Positions 7,812 to 15,966 of a DNA stretch of 64,000 nt are shown piece by piece. Below the pieces are notes generated by a model, which was not told the origin of the DNA, ran no database searches, and saw only the letters and a program-made list of their open reading frames with translations. The translations under genes were made by a program, and so were the position numbers. Every line of letters begins with the position of its first letter. Within the stretch, counting starts at the first letter, position 1. Source of the stretch: Achromobacter aegrifaciens (GTDB lineage: Bacteria > Pseudomonadota > Gammaproteobacteria > Burkholderiales > Burkholderiaceae_B); NCBI RefSeq assembly GCF_902859735.1, contig NZ_CADIJY010000005.1:451870-515869 (forward strand), given 5' to 3'.

Positions 7812-9112
7812 GTTCGCACCTCCCGTGCCGGCAGAATGCGGGCCGTGCACTCGCCAAAGCCTATGCGGGCACATCCTGGTCGTTCGCAGTAGCCGCGCAG
7901 GATGACCTCGTCCCCGTCCGCCAGAAAGCTCCTGGTCTCGCCATTGGGCAGTCTGATGGGCTCCTTGCCGCCGTGGGTCAGTTCCAGCAGACTGCCCCAG
8001 CTGCTGGCCAGCGAACCCGAGACGGTGCCGGAACCCAGCAGGTCGCCCGCGTCCAGGGTGCTGCCATTGCTGGTGTGGTGCGCCACCATCTGTGCATAGG
8101 TCCAGTAAAGGTCTGCGGTATTGCCGCGCGAAAGCGTGACCGGCGCGATGCCTTGCCGTGCCATTGCCTCGCTTCGCAGCTGCAGTTCCATGGTGATGTC
8201 CAGCGCGCCTAGCGCCTGGTCTGCCGCGCCGTGCAGATGGGGCAGCGGCGCTGGCTCATCCGCGCTGCGAACGCGGGCGGGAATGCGGAAAGGCGCCAAC
8301 GCTTCCGGTGTAACGATCCAGGGCGCGACACTGGTGGCGAAGCTCTTGGCCAGGAAGGGGCCGAGCGGCTGATATTCCCAGGATTGCATGTCGCGCGCGG
8401 ACCAGTCGTTCAGCAGCGAGAAGCCGAAGATATATTCCCAGGCCTGCTCCACCGGCACCGGTTGCCAGCGCGCCGATGGCTGGCCGATGTATGCGCCCAG
8501 CTCCACTTCGTAGTCCAGCCGTTGGCAGGCTTCATAGGCGGGCGCTTCCTGTCCCGGCGGGCGGAGCTGTCCGCGCGGACGTTCGATGTCGGCACCGCAC
8601 AAGATGCTGTTGGCGCGGCCGTTGTAGGCGACCGGGACGTAGCGGTAGTTTGGCAGCAAGGGCTGCTCCGGCCGGAACAGCCGGCCTGCGTTGCTGGCGT
8701 GATCGATCGAAGCGAAAAAGTCCGTGAATCCCCTGATCTGCACCGGCGTATGCAGGCGGACATCGCGTTGGGGAAAAAGCGGCAGCGTCTGCCTTGTCCT
8801 GCGCGCGTCGAGCAAGTGGGATAGCGCCGCCCTCAGCGCCCGGCGCGCCTCGCCGCCCAGCGCCATCAAGGGGTTGAGCACGGGTTCGGCGCAGGCTTGC
8901 GCAGCTTGAGCCGCCAGACCCTGCAGCAATGGCGCCGCGGCAGCGACATCAATGATGGCATCGCCTATGCCCACGCCGATGCGCGGGGTGGCGCCGTGGC
9001 AGCTGAACGCGGCGAAAGGCAAATTTTGGATCGGAAAATCCGTTCCGGCGGCATTCGCGCTTTCCACCCAGCTGTGCAGGGCCGGGTCGTGGGTATGGTC
9101 GCGTTGCGTCAT
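7808..9112 (-). CDS. fahA: Fumarylacetoacetase
   Basis: 434 residues, the full length of the eukaryote-like enzyme with its N-terminal SH3-like domain (LPFAAFSCHGATPRIGVGIG) and C-terminal hydrolase domain (RLDYEVELGAYIGQPS; NDWSARDMQSWEYQPLGPF). It hydrolyses fumarylacetoacetate to fumarate and acetoacetate, the last step of the homogentisate route. The conserved GSGTVSG turn and the 'GECTARI' C-terminal strand are present. Its start overlaps the SDR stop (9109-9112) and its stop overlaps the NIPSNAP start, each by 4 nt. Confidence 0.95.
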   Translation of the reverse strand: MTQRDHTHDPALHSWVESANAAGTDFPIQNLPFAAFSCHGATPRIGVGIGDAIIDVAAAAPLLQGLAAQAAQACAEPVLNPLMALGGEARRALRAALSHLLDARRTRQTLPLFPQRDVRLHTPVQIRGFTDFFASIDHASNAGRLFRPEQPLLPNYRYVPVAYNGRANSILCGADIERPRGQLRPPGQEAPAYEACQRLDYEVELGAYIGQPSARWQPVPVEQAWEYIFGFSLLNDWSARDMQSWEYQPLGPFLAKSFATSVAPWIVTPEALAPFRIPARVRSADEPAPLPHLHGAADQALGALDITMELQLRSEAMARQGIAPVTLSRGNTADLYWTYAQMVAHHTSNGSTLDAGDLLGSGTVSGSLASSWGSLLELTHGGKEPIRLPNGETRSFLADGDEVILRGYCERPGCARIGFGECTARILPAREVRT

Positions 9113-9879
9113 AGCGTATGGCCGCCATCGATGACGATCCGCACACCGGTGCTGGTATTCAGCAGTGTTGCGGCCGCCAGAATTGCCTGGGCTACGTCCT
9201 GCGGCGAAACGACGCGTCCCAGGGCCGTGCCTGCGGCATGTTTCTCCAGGTCCGCACGGTTGCGGCCTTCGACGAATCCTGTATCCACTGCGGCAGGCGA
9301 AACGCTAAGGAACCGGATGGGGCCGAGCGCGCGGGCCAACGAACGGATCGTCGTGTCCAGGGCGGCTTTGGCGGCGCAGTAGGCGATGTTGCTGCCGGAG
9401 CCGGTATATGCGGATACGGAAGAAACGGCCACGACGACTGCCTCGTCGGCGCGCTGCAGCCAGGGTAGAAAGCTGCGCGTGATCGCATACGGTCCGCCCG
9501 CATTCGCGGTGAGGATCTCGTTGTAGAGTTCCGGCGTGAGGGTGTGCATGTCGCGGTGCGGAATGCGGCGTGTGTAGCCAGCCGAATGCACCAGTATGTT
9601 CAAGCTTCCGAACGCCGTACCCAGTTCCTCGGCCGCGCGCGTCTGGGCATTGGCGTCGTCCAGCGGCACCCGCAACACGAGATGGCCGGCTCCAGGCAGC
9701 GATGCGCAAAGCTCCCGGGCGCGGTCCTCGCCGTTCAGGTAGCCGATCGCCACGCGCGCGCCTGCATTGGCCAGCACACGTACCGTCGCTGCTCCTATGC
9801 CGCTGCTGCCGCCGGTCACCAATGCAGTTTTTCCGGTCAGCGAGGCCGGCTGGCCTTGCTGGGTGAAGCACTGATCCAT
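9109..9879 (-). CDS. Short-chain dehydrogenase/reductase, first gene of the homogentisate operon
   Basis: 256 residues from the ATG at 9879, with GGAG 7-10 nt upstream. Classical SDR: cofactor motif TGGSSGIGAATV (residues about 22-33), NAG replaced by HSAGY, catalytic Ser in VSSVSAYTG and the YCAAK Tyr-Lys pair. It oxidises or reduces an alcohol/ketone with NAD(P). It is the promoter-proximal gene of the homogentisate operon and overlaps fahA by 4 nt, so its substrate is probably an aromatic or keto-acid intermediate, but the reaction is not evident. SDRs are not part of the textbook homogentisate pathway. Confidence 0.9.
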   Translation of the reverse strand: MDQCFTQQGQPASLTGKTALVTGGSSGIGAATVRVLANAGARVAIGYLNGEDRARELCASLPGAGHLVLRVPLDDANAQTRAAEELGTAFGSLNILVHSAGYTRRIPHRDMHTLTPELYNEILTANAGGPYAITRSFLPWLQRADEAVVVAVSSVSAYTGSGSNIAYCAAKAALDTTIRSLARALGPIRFLSVSPAAVDTGFVEGRNRADLEKHAAGTALGRVVSPQDVAQAILAAATLLNTSTGVRIVIDGGHTL

Positions 9880-9897
9880 GAAAGTCTCCGTTGCTCC

Positions 9898-9916
9898 TTC
9901 TGTCCGTTGTACAGAA
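9898..9916. promoter_or_regulatory. Inverted repeat, candidate IclR operator
   Basis: TTCTGT at 9898-9903 and ACAGAA at 9911-9916 form a perfect 6-7-6 inverted repeat in the 118-bp divergent region between the SDR operon and the IclR gene. It lies 19 nt upstream of the SDR start, where a bound regulator would block that promoter. Confidence 0.4.
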
Positions 9917-9955
9917 AGGCATGCCTCTTTTCTTGTGGCGACTATATGATTTGGA

Positions 9956-9979
9956 GGAAAATTCCCTGATCGAATTTCC
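9956..9979. promoter_or_regulatory. Second inverted repeat in the IclR/SDR divergent region
   Basis: GGAAAATTC (9956-9964) pairs with GAATTTCC (9972-9979) apart from one extra A, giving an imperfect palindrome 19 nt before the IclR start. It is a candidate autoregulatory site. Confidence 0.35.
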
Positions 9980-9997
9980 GTTGAGTGGACACGACTT

Positions 9998-10765
9998 ATG
10001 CCTGCTAGACCTGCCGAGCCAGGCGTGCTTGAACGTTCCGTGCAATTGCTCAAGCTGCTTGCGACGGCGGGCCGGCGCGGCCTGGCACTCACCCAGTTAT
10101 CCAAGTCCACCGATATGGCGCACTCCACGGTGCACCGTCTGCTGAGGCAGTTGATGCAGGAGCGGTTAGTTGTGCAGCGTGAAACAGGCAAGGGTTATGC
10201 GTTGGGCCCGCTGGCGTTCGAGCTGGGTCTGGCCGCGGCGCCCTCTTACGACTTGCGCGAGCATTGCCAGCCGGGCATGCGGCAATTGGCCGAGGAGCTG
10301 GGCGACACGGTCTATCTCAGTGTGCGCAGCGGCATCGAATCCGTATGTCAGGCGCGCGAGGAAGGGCCCTCGCCGATCCGCGTGAACACGCTGTCCATCG
10401 GCAGCCGCAGACCGTTAGGTCTGGGCGCCGGCGGGCTGGCCATCTTGTCGCACCTGCCGGCGGCGGAGTACGAGGAAGTGATGTCGCACATCTTGCCGCG
10501 CGTACAGACGGAGGCGGGCCTGGACGAGCGCACGTTGCGTGCGGCCGTGGCGCAAACGCGCCGCAACGGCTATTCATTCATACGCAATCGGGTAACGCTG
10601 GGCGTCACTGCCGTGGGCGTGCCGATTTTCGATTCGTTGGACCGGCCGATCGCGGCCATCAGCATTGCGGCAATAGACGAGCGGATGCGCGCCGACAGGA
10701 TTGCGTTGCTGGCCGCGAATTTGCAGCAGCAGGCCCGGTTGATGGGGCGTCTGGCGCCTGTTTGA
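9998..10765 (+). CDS. IclR-family transcriptional regulator of the homogentisate operon
   Basis: 255 residues. N-terminal winged helix (about residues 10-70: VLERSVQLLKLLATAGRRG, then STDMAHSTVHRLLRQLMQER) and C-terminal effector-binding IclR domain (SYDLREHCQPGMRQLAEELG through RNRVTLGVTAVGVPIFD). IclR proteins bind small aromatic or organic acids and act as dimers. It is divergent from the SDR-fahA-NIPSNAP-hmgA-Bug operon across 118 bp containing two inverted repeats, so it very likely controls that operon. Whether it activates or represses is not shown. Confidence 0.93.
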   Translation: MPARPAEPGVLERSVQLLKLLATAGRRGLALTQLSKSTDMAHSTVHRLLRQLMQERLVVQRETGKGYALGPLAFELGLAAAPSYDLREHCQPGMRQLAEELGDTVYLSVRSGIESVCQAREEGPSPIRVNTLSIGSRRPLGLGAGGLAILSHLPAAEYEEVMSHILPRVQTEAGLDERTLRAAVAQTRRNGYSFIRNRVTLGVTAVGVPIFDSLDRPIAAISIAAIDERMRADRIALLAANLQQQARLMGRLAPV

Positions 10766-10796
10766 CGGCCGCGTGAGGCGCGGCTTTCCGTCTGGC

Positions 10797-11921
10797 CTAG
10801 ACCACCGGCAACTGATTCGTCACGCAGTGAATCCCGCCGCCGCCTGACGCAATGGCGTCGATATCCAGCTGCACCACCTTGCGGCCCGGATACAAACGCG
10901 CCAGCAGGTCGCGCGCCTTCGCGTCTGCTTCCGCATCGCCGAATTCCGGTGCAATGACGGCGCCGTTGATAACGAAGTAGTTGATGTAGCCCGCCGCGAA
11001 GTCGGAGTTGTCGCGCAGGAACTTGCTGCGCCGGGGCTTGAGCGGCGGGCTCATGGTGTGGATTTCCAGCGGCTTGCCGTCGGCATCCGTTGCGCGCCGG
11101 AGGATCTCCAGATGCTTGCGGGTCAGCGCGTAGTCGTAGGACTCGGGGTCCATGTCGAGGTTGGCGACGACGACGCCAGGGCGAGCGAAGCGGGCGTAGA
11201 AGTCGACGTGGGCATCGGTGATGTCCTTACCCTTGATGCCGGGCAGCCAGATGATCTTGCGCAGGCCCAGGCAGCGCTTTAGTTCTTCCTCGACTTCCGC
11301 CTTGCTCCAGCCGGGGTTGCGGTTGGAATTGATCCAGCTGCTTTCGGTCATGATGCCGGTGCCGCGGCCGTCGACTTCGATGCCGCCGCCTTCGCCGACC
11401 AGTTCGCTTTGCAGGTATTCGGTGTCCGTGACCTCGGTGGTTTCAGCGGCGATCTTGGCGTCGGCGGTGTGGCGCTGCTTGTTGCCCCAGCCGTTGAAGT
11501 TGAAGTCCACGCGGGTGGCCGCGCCCCGCCCGTCGAGCACGAAGTTGGCGCCGATGTCGCGCATCCAGATGTCATCCAGGCGGGTTTCGACGAAGCTGAC
11601 GTTGTCGGCGCCGCAATGGCGTTCGGCCAGGCTGCGTTCGCGGGCGCGGCAGAACACGGTGACGGGCTGGTGGGCGGCGATGGCGCGGGCGATGCGGCCG
11701 AGCGCGGCCTGGACGTCGGCGGTGAAGTCTTCCCAGATGGCGTCCTGGGCGCCGAAGGCGATGAAGGCGCGGGCCTGGGGCGCGCCTTCGTCGGGCATGT
11801 GCCACCGGGGCGCTGGCGCCGCCCGTGCGCCGGGGGCGAGCAGACCCAGGCCCAGCGAGGCGGCGGCCTGGACGCCCATGAGCGTGGCGGTGTGTTGGAT
11901 GAGTTGGCGGCGGGTGGGCAC
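10797..11921 (-). CDS. Tat-exported agmatine deiminase / peptidylarginine deiminase family protein
   Basis: 374 residues. The first 35 residues form a signal with a twin arginine (MPTRRQLIQHTATLMGVQAA) and an AARA-type end, suggesting Tat export. The rest is the agmatine deiminase (AguA/PAD_porph) fold: DDIWMRDIGANFVLD, EGGGIEVDGRGT, HVDFYARFARPG and the C-terminal catalytic Cys in GGGGIHCVTNQLP. These enzymes hydrolyse the guanidino group of agmatine to N-carbamoylputrescine and ammonia. A periplasmic location is unusual for AguA, so the substrate may be external agmatine or a related guanidine. Divergent from a LysR regulator. Confidence 0.9.
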   Translation of the reverse strand: MPTRRQLIQHTATLMGVQAAASLGLGLLAPGARAAPAPRWHMPDEGAPQARAFIAFGAQDAIWEDFTADVQAALGRIARAIAAHQPVTVFCRARERSLAERHCGADNVSFVETRLDDIWMRDIGANFVLDGRGAATRVDFNFNGWGNKQRHTADAKIAAETTEVTDTEYLQSELVGEGGGIEVDGRGTGIMTESSWINSNRNPGWSKAEVEEELKRCLGLRKIIWLPGIKGKDITDAHVDFYARFARPGVVVANLDMDPESYDYALTRKHLEILRRATDADGKPLEIHTMSPPLKPRRSKFLRDNSDFAAGYINYFVINGAVIAPEFGDAEADAKARDLLARLYPGRKVVQLDIDAIASGGGGIHCVTNQLPVV

Positions 11922-11970
11922 GTCGGGCTCCTGTAATTCTGGAAGATCGATAAAAAATGGTTATGTTTGA

Positions 11971-11992
11971 GTCAAAGGTGCGCACCTCTTGA
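11971..11992. promoter_or_regulatory. Palindromic candidate operator in the deiminase/LysR divergent region
   Basis: A perfect 12-bp palindrome AGGTGCGCACCT (11976-11987) is flanked by TCAA and TTGA arms with a one-base slip. It lies about 55 nt upstream of the deiminase start and 83 nt upstream of the LysR start, a usual place for a LysR-type binding site. Confidence 0.4.
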
Positions 11993-12069
11993 ATTGCAGT
12001 GTATTTCCCGCCTGACCGCGCGGACTAGCGATATATTTAGTGGAATTCTGATTAGCAGGGCTTATTGAT

Positions 12070-12948
12070 ATGCTCAAGCAATGGCCTCCCCTGAACGTGC
12101 TGCGCGGCTTCGAGGCGGCCGCCCGGCTGGGCAGCTTCCATAAAGCGGCTGACGAGCTGCATCTAACGCAGTCGGCGATCAGCCAGCAGGTGCGCAGCCT
12201 GGAGGACTATCTGGGCCAGCCGCTGTTTTTCCGCCAGGGCCGCGCGGTGTCGCTGACGGATGCGGGCTGGGATCTGCTGGGCACGACGCAGGCCATGCTG
12301 CAGCAGTTGGCAGCCGGCATCCGCAGGCTGGACCAGTATCGCAAGCCGAACCAGCTGATCGTGAACACCAGTCCGGCGTTTTCGCGGCACTGGCTGCTGC
12401 CCAGGCTGGAAGCCTTCCGCACCCTGCATCCCGAGGCGGACCTGTGGCTGTACACCAGCGATGCCGCGCCGGACATGGGCAAGCAGACCATAGACATCGC
12501 GCTGCGCGACGACCTGGGCCCACAGGCCGATTGCGCGTTCCGCGTGCTGGTCGAGGACCGCATGTATCCAGCCTGCCACCCTCGCCTGTTGGCGGCCGAG
12601 ACGCGCGCCACGCTGCATGGCGAACGCGAGATGGATTGGAGCCATTGGGAAACGCAAGGCGGCACCGACGTGGGCCAGCGCGGCCAGGGCATGAATTTTT
12701 CCGACCCTGGCCTGTTGCTGGATGCGGCGCGCGAGGGCCTGGGCATGGCGCTGGTCAGCAGCTTGCTGGCCGACCGCTCGCGCCGCGATGGCTCGCTGGC
12801 GGCGTTGACGGAGCAGACCGTGCGCGGTCCGAAATGGGCGTTGCTGGTGCATCGGGACAGCGAGGACGATCCGCTGACGCGCGCGTTCTGCGAGTGGGTG
12901 TCCGAAGAACTGGACGCGTCGCGCGAGGACGGCGGCGCGGCAGCCTAG
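12070..12948 (+). CDS. LysR-family regulator, GcvA-like
   Basis: 292 residues. It begins LPP-like (WPPLNVLRGFEAAARLGSFHKAA) with the helix-turn-helix ADELHLTQSAISQQVRSLE, the GcvA/AmpR-type N-terminus. The rest is a type 2 periplasmic-binding-like effector domain. It diverges from the Tat-exported deiminase gene over 148 bp containing a palindrome, so it probably controls the deiminase. An SDR gene follows 90 nt downstream on the same strand. Confidence 0.93.
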   Translation: MLKQWPPLNVLRGFEAAARLGSFHKAADELHLTQSAISQQVRSLEDYLGQPLFFRQGRAVSLTDAGWDLLGTTQAMLQQLAAGIRRLDQYRKPNQLIVNTSPAFSRHWLLPRLEAFRTLHPEADLWLYTSDAAPDMGKQTIDIALRDDLGPQADCAFRVLVEDRMYPACHPRLLAAETRATLHGEREMDWSHWETQGGTDVGQRGQGMNFSDPGLLLDAAREGLGMALVSSLLADRSRRDGSLAALTEQTVRGPKWALLVHRDSEDDPLTRAFCEWVSEELDASREDGGAAA

Positions 12949-13038
12949 GCCTTGTCTCTCAGGTTGCGATTTTCATCACGGTGTTAAGTTGTAGACCCAT
13001 CGCCACATGCGGCGCATTCCAGAGCAAGAGATTCCTCG

Positions 13039-13791
13039 ATGTCCCATTTGCAATCTACGCGTCCCGTCGCGCTGGTCACGGGCTCTACCTCCGGCATAGG
13101 CGAGGCCATTGCCCGCCGCCTGTCGCGGGACGGTTATGCGGTGGTCGTGCATTCACGCCGTTCGGCTGAAGCCGGCCATGCCTTGGCGCGCGAGCTGGGC
13201 GATGCTGTCTACGTGCAGGCGGATCTGGCGAACGATGCCGACCGGGTCCGGCTGGTCCGGGAAGCCGTCGGGGCATGGGGGCGGTTGGACTTGCTGGTCA
13301 ACAACGCTGGAATCAGCCAAGTCATTCCCCATGCGGACCTGGCCGCGGCCACGCCGGACATCTGGCATGCATTGCATGAGGTCAACGTGGTGGCGCCGTT
13401 TCGCCTGGTGGCCGAAGCGCAGGCCGCGTTGCAAGCGGCGGCGGCGCATGGCCGGCCGGCTTGCGTGATCAACGTGAGTTCGCACGCGGGTATCCGGCCC
13501 AAAGGCGCTTCCATTCCCTATGCGGCGACCAAGGCGGCGCTCAACCATGTGACGCGCTTGCTCGCGCTTTCGCTGGCGCCGCATATCCGCGTGAATGCGG
13601 TTGCGCCGGGCCTGGTGGACACGCCGATGACGGCCGATTGGACGCAGGCGCAAGCCTTGTGGCGCGACAAGGCGCCGATGCGCCGGGCGGCCAGTCCGGA
13701 GGATATCGCGCAGGCGGTCTCCATGCTTGCCGCGTCGGATTATCTGACCGGCGAGATCCTGCTTTCCGATGGCGGATTGAATCTCACGTAG
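13039..13791 (+). CDS. Short-chain dehydrogenase/reductase
   Basis: 250 residues. Full SDR signature: TGSTSGIGEAIARRL, NNAGISQ, the catalytic Ser in VINVSSHAG, YAATKAAL (Tyr-Lys) and the C-terminal YLTGEILLSDGGLNL, close to 3-oxoacyl-ACP reductase-like enzymes. Substrate not evident. AGAG lies about 10 nt before the ATG. It follows the LysR gene in the same direction and ends facing the exported hypothetical at 13864; a GC-rich self-complementary stretch (GCCGGCGTCGACGCCGGC, 13846-13863) lies between the two stops and may separate the transcripts. Confidence 0.9.
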   Translation: MSHLQSTRPVALVTGSTSGIGEAIARRLSRDGYAVVVHSRRSAEAGHALARELGDAVYVQADLANDADRVRLVREAVGAWGRLDLLVNNAGISQVIPHADLAAATPDIWHALHEVNVVAPFRLVAEAQAALQAAAAHGRPACVINVSSHAGIRPKGASIPYAATKAALNHVTRLLALSLAPHIRVNAVAPGLVDTPMTADWTQAQALWRDKAPMRRAASPEDIAQAVSMLAASDYLTGEILLSDGGLNLT

Positions 13792-13863
13792 CAGCGCAAA
13801 CCGCACGGGCATCGCAGCCCTTGGGAAGCCGGCTTGCGCGCCCTGCCGGCGTCGACGCCGGCC

Positions 13864-14769
13864 TTACTTCTGCGCGTACTTCTTGCTGGCTGTGTCGTAG
13901 GCGTAGACGACGGCATCGCCCGCGCCCAGTTGGCGGGTCTTGTCCGGGCCGGCGATTTCCGTGCCGCTGCGTTTGACGGTCACGCGCGGCATGTCGCTGC
14001 CGCCATGCGCGGAGAAGACCAGTTCGCCCGAGCTGGCCACGCAAGGCATGACGTCGCCTTCGGCGCAGGCCGCGCTATTGTCTTCGCCGGTATTGATGCT
14101 GCCCACATAGGTCCAGCCCGCGCCTTCGTCCGGACCCGCCGGATTGAAGACCAGCAGCGCGTAGCCGCTGAAGCTGATGCCGTTGTCGAAGCCTTCGGTG
14201 GGCACGGCCAGCAGCAGCTTGCCGGCGGGCGTGCGGTACTCCACCGGCTTGCGGCGGGTGTCGACGTCTTCCGGCTTTTCGTAGGCGCCGAACTCGCCGA
14301 CCGAGTGCTTCATGCCGCGGAACTTCCAGGGACGTTCGGGCGTGGCGCCGGTCAGCGTGTACGTGGCTTCGGCCAAGTTGACCGGGGTGCCGGGGCCGAC
14401 CTCGTCTTCGCCCGGCTTGCCGTAGCGTTCGCGCGTGTCCCAGGTGAAGCCGGTGTAGTAGCGCGTGCCGCCCAGTTCGAAGGCGTGGCCGAACCAGAAG
14501 GTGGCGATGCTGCCGTTGGCGACTTCGTAGGAATCGGCGCCCTTGCCGTCGATCTGGTAGATGGAATACATCACCGTCGGCGCATCGGGCGGCGCGATGG
14601 CGGCGGCCTGGGCGGTGGGCGGCAGCGCCGCCGCGCTGGTGGATTCGGCGGCGGTTGCGGCGGGGCCGGACATGGCGGCCAGGGCGGATGCCAGCAGGCC
14701 GGCCATGGCCGTGCGGCGCAGGCGGCCGCGGATGCTGGAGTGGGAACTGGCGCTCAGAGTGGTTTTCAT
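13864..14769 (-). CDS. Exported hypothetical protein
   Basis: 301 residues from the ATG at 14769 (MKTTLSASSHSSIRGRLRR). Long signal sequence with a basic n-region and hydrophobic segment AMAGLLASALAAMSG, cleavage after TAAES-like residues, then an Ala/Pro-rich linker. The mature domain has strands such as GSIATFWFGHAFELGGTRYY and ALLVFNPAGPDEGAGWTYVG; two Cys in SAACAEGDVMPCVAS could pair. No family recognised. An upstream in-frame ATG at 14850 would add a non-signal-like extension, so I prefer 14769. Confidence 0.75.
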   Translation of the reverse strand: MKTTLSASSHSSIRGRLRRTAMAGLLASALAAMSGPAATAAESTSAAALPPTAQAAAIAPPDAPTVMYSIYQIDGKGADSYEVANGSIATFWFGHAFELGGTRYYTGFTWDTRERYGKPGEDEVGPGTPVNLAEATYTLTGATPERPWKFRGMKHSVGEFGAYEKPEDVDTRRKPVEYRTPAGKLLLAVPTEGFDNGISFSGYALLVFNPAGPDEGAGWTYVGSINTGEDNSAACAEGDVMPCVASSGELVFSAHGGSDMPRVTVKRSGTEIAGPDKTRQLGAGDAVVYAYDTASKKYAQK

Positions 14770-15136
14770 GTTTTGGACAGCTTCTTGTGGGCCTGTGGCC
14801 GGATGTCGTTCTTGGTCCTGATGGCGGCATGCCATTGTGTGCGGCGTCATGCTAATGGGCTGTCGTTGCGGGCGCCGGACAACAATTTGCCAATTGTGTC
14901 GGACTGCAAAGTTGAGATGCTTATGCGGTCTGACTTGACATGCTACGTGAGAGCGGGAGGTCGTGGCGAGTCGGCTAGACCTGACGAATGCACAGACTAC
15001 TAGCGTGATTAAGCGGCTTCTGACAGGAGTGTTGTACGTGCTCCTGGCCTTGGCCTTGCCTCATGTCTACGGCACCAGACGGTGCTTCTGTGTTATGAAG
15101 CTGTGGTTCTCAACGCTTATCCGAAACATCCTTTTG
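14770..15136. other. Non-coding stretch marking the left edge of an AT-richer island
   Basis: 367 bp without a supported gene. From about 14880 the base composition falls visibly below that of the neighbours and stays low to 15910. A 6-4-6 palindrome (ACAATT-tgcc-AATTGT, 14882-14897) is the most distinct element and could regulate the exported protein gene. The TIR frame stays open back to a GTG at 14963, but nothing before 15137 looks like protein-coding sequence. I see no integrase, terminal repeat or tRNA. Confidence 0.5.
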
Positions 15137-15910
15137 ATGCCATACTCTTCGAAAGACTCAGCTTATGGACCGGTTGTGGTGCTACGAGGCCAACACAAAG
15201 GAAGAATAGGCTATTACGATGACGACACATCACACCGTGGAAGGCGATGCGCGGTTGTCATGTTTGCATCTCCACTTATTGCACCGTACCACTCCTATAT
15301 CCCCATCCATTATCTTGACGCTCCAAATACGCAGCAACTGATGGCACGGTTCGACAAGTTGCTTAGGCTGTTGTCACCATACTATGGTGATGCCGTTCAA
15401 GGAGATGCTCGAGTAGAAGTTCTGGAAGAGTTTACCTACGTGTCTACGTTGCTCAATGATCGTATGTTCTCTGCTCAGTTTGAAAAGGGGCCGAAAGGCG
15501 CCAGAGTATTCATCTCACACTCTTCGACTGACAAGAGTTTTGTCCGTGGCCTTGCGGTCGACCTTTCTGCGCTTGGTCATCAACCCTGGCTTGACGAATG
15601 GGAAATACTTGCTGGAGAGTCGATCGTTGAAAGGGTGGGTGCTGGAGTCGAAGACGCAGACTTGGTGATCGTAGTTCTTTCACGACATGCAATAGCATCT
15701 CAGTGGGTAGAAAACGAATGGCAGGCCAAGTACTGGACGGAGGTGCGCGAGCGAAGGGTGGCAGTCATCCCTGTCGTTATCGACGACTGCGAAATTCCAA
15801 TCCTGCTTCGCACGAAGAAGTACGTAGATTTTAGAGAGAACTATGCGTCAGCCTTGGAACTATTGTCTAAGTCTATTGCTGCGCACTATGGAAAAAAGCT
15901 AGCGGGATAA
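15137..15910 (+). CDS. TIR-domain protein with a KOW-like N-terminal motif (probable defence gene)
   Basis: 257 residues. The C-terminal half (about 122-250) is a bacterial TIR domain: ARVFISHSSTDKSFVRGLA, the WLDEWEI strand, ADLVIVVLS, then SQWVENEW, where the Glu four residues after the Trp (E194) matches the catalytic glutamate of TIR NADases. The N-terminal half starts YGPVVVLRGQHKGRIGYYDD, a KOW-like strand pair as in ribosome- or RNA-binding proteins, followed by a helical linker. TIR NADases deplete NAD+ in phage defence. Codon use and GC are clearly lower than in the flanks, pointing to recent acquisition. There is no strong ribosome binding site; 15095 is an alternative start. It has no partner gene, unlike Thoeris or CBASS. 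Confidence 0.88.
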   Translation: MPYSSKDSAYGPVVVLRGQHKGRIGYYDDDTSHRGRRCAVVMFASPLIAPYHSYIPIHYLDAPNTQQLMARFDKLLRLLSPYYGDAVQGDARVEVLEEFTYVSTLLNDRMFSAQFEKGPKGARVFISHSSTDKSFVRGLAVDLSALGHQPWLDEWEILAGESIVERVGAGVEDADLVIVVLSRHAIASQWVENEWQAKYWTEVRERRVAVIPVVIDDCEIPILLRTKKYVDFRENYASALELLSKSIAAHYGKKLAG

Positions 15911-15920
15911 CTTTTTCGAG

Positions 15921-15949
15921 TCAAAACGGGCACTGCTATCGCAGTGCCC
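15921..15949 (-). terminator. Rho-independent terminator of the TonB receptor gene
   Basis: A perfect 9-bp stem GGGCACTGC / GCAGTGCCC (15928-15936, 15941-15949) with a TATC loop. In the minus-strand reading it is followed by GTTTTGA. It lies 18 nt after the receptor stop. Confidence 0.75.
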
Positions 15950-15966
15950 ATACCTGGCGCTTTCTC

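Noticed and set aside
14935-14940. TTGACA as the -35 of a TIR promoter
   Set aside because: No -10-like hexamer lies 16-18 nt downstream.
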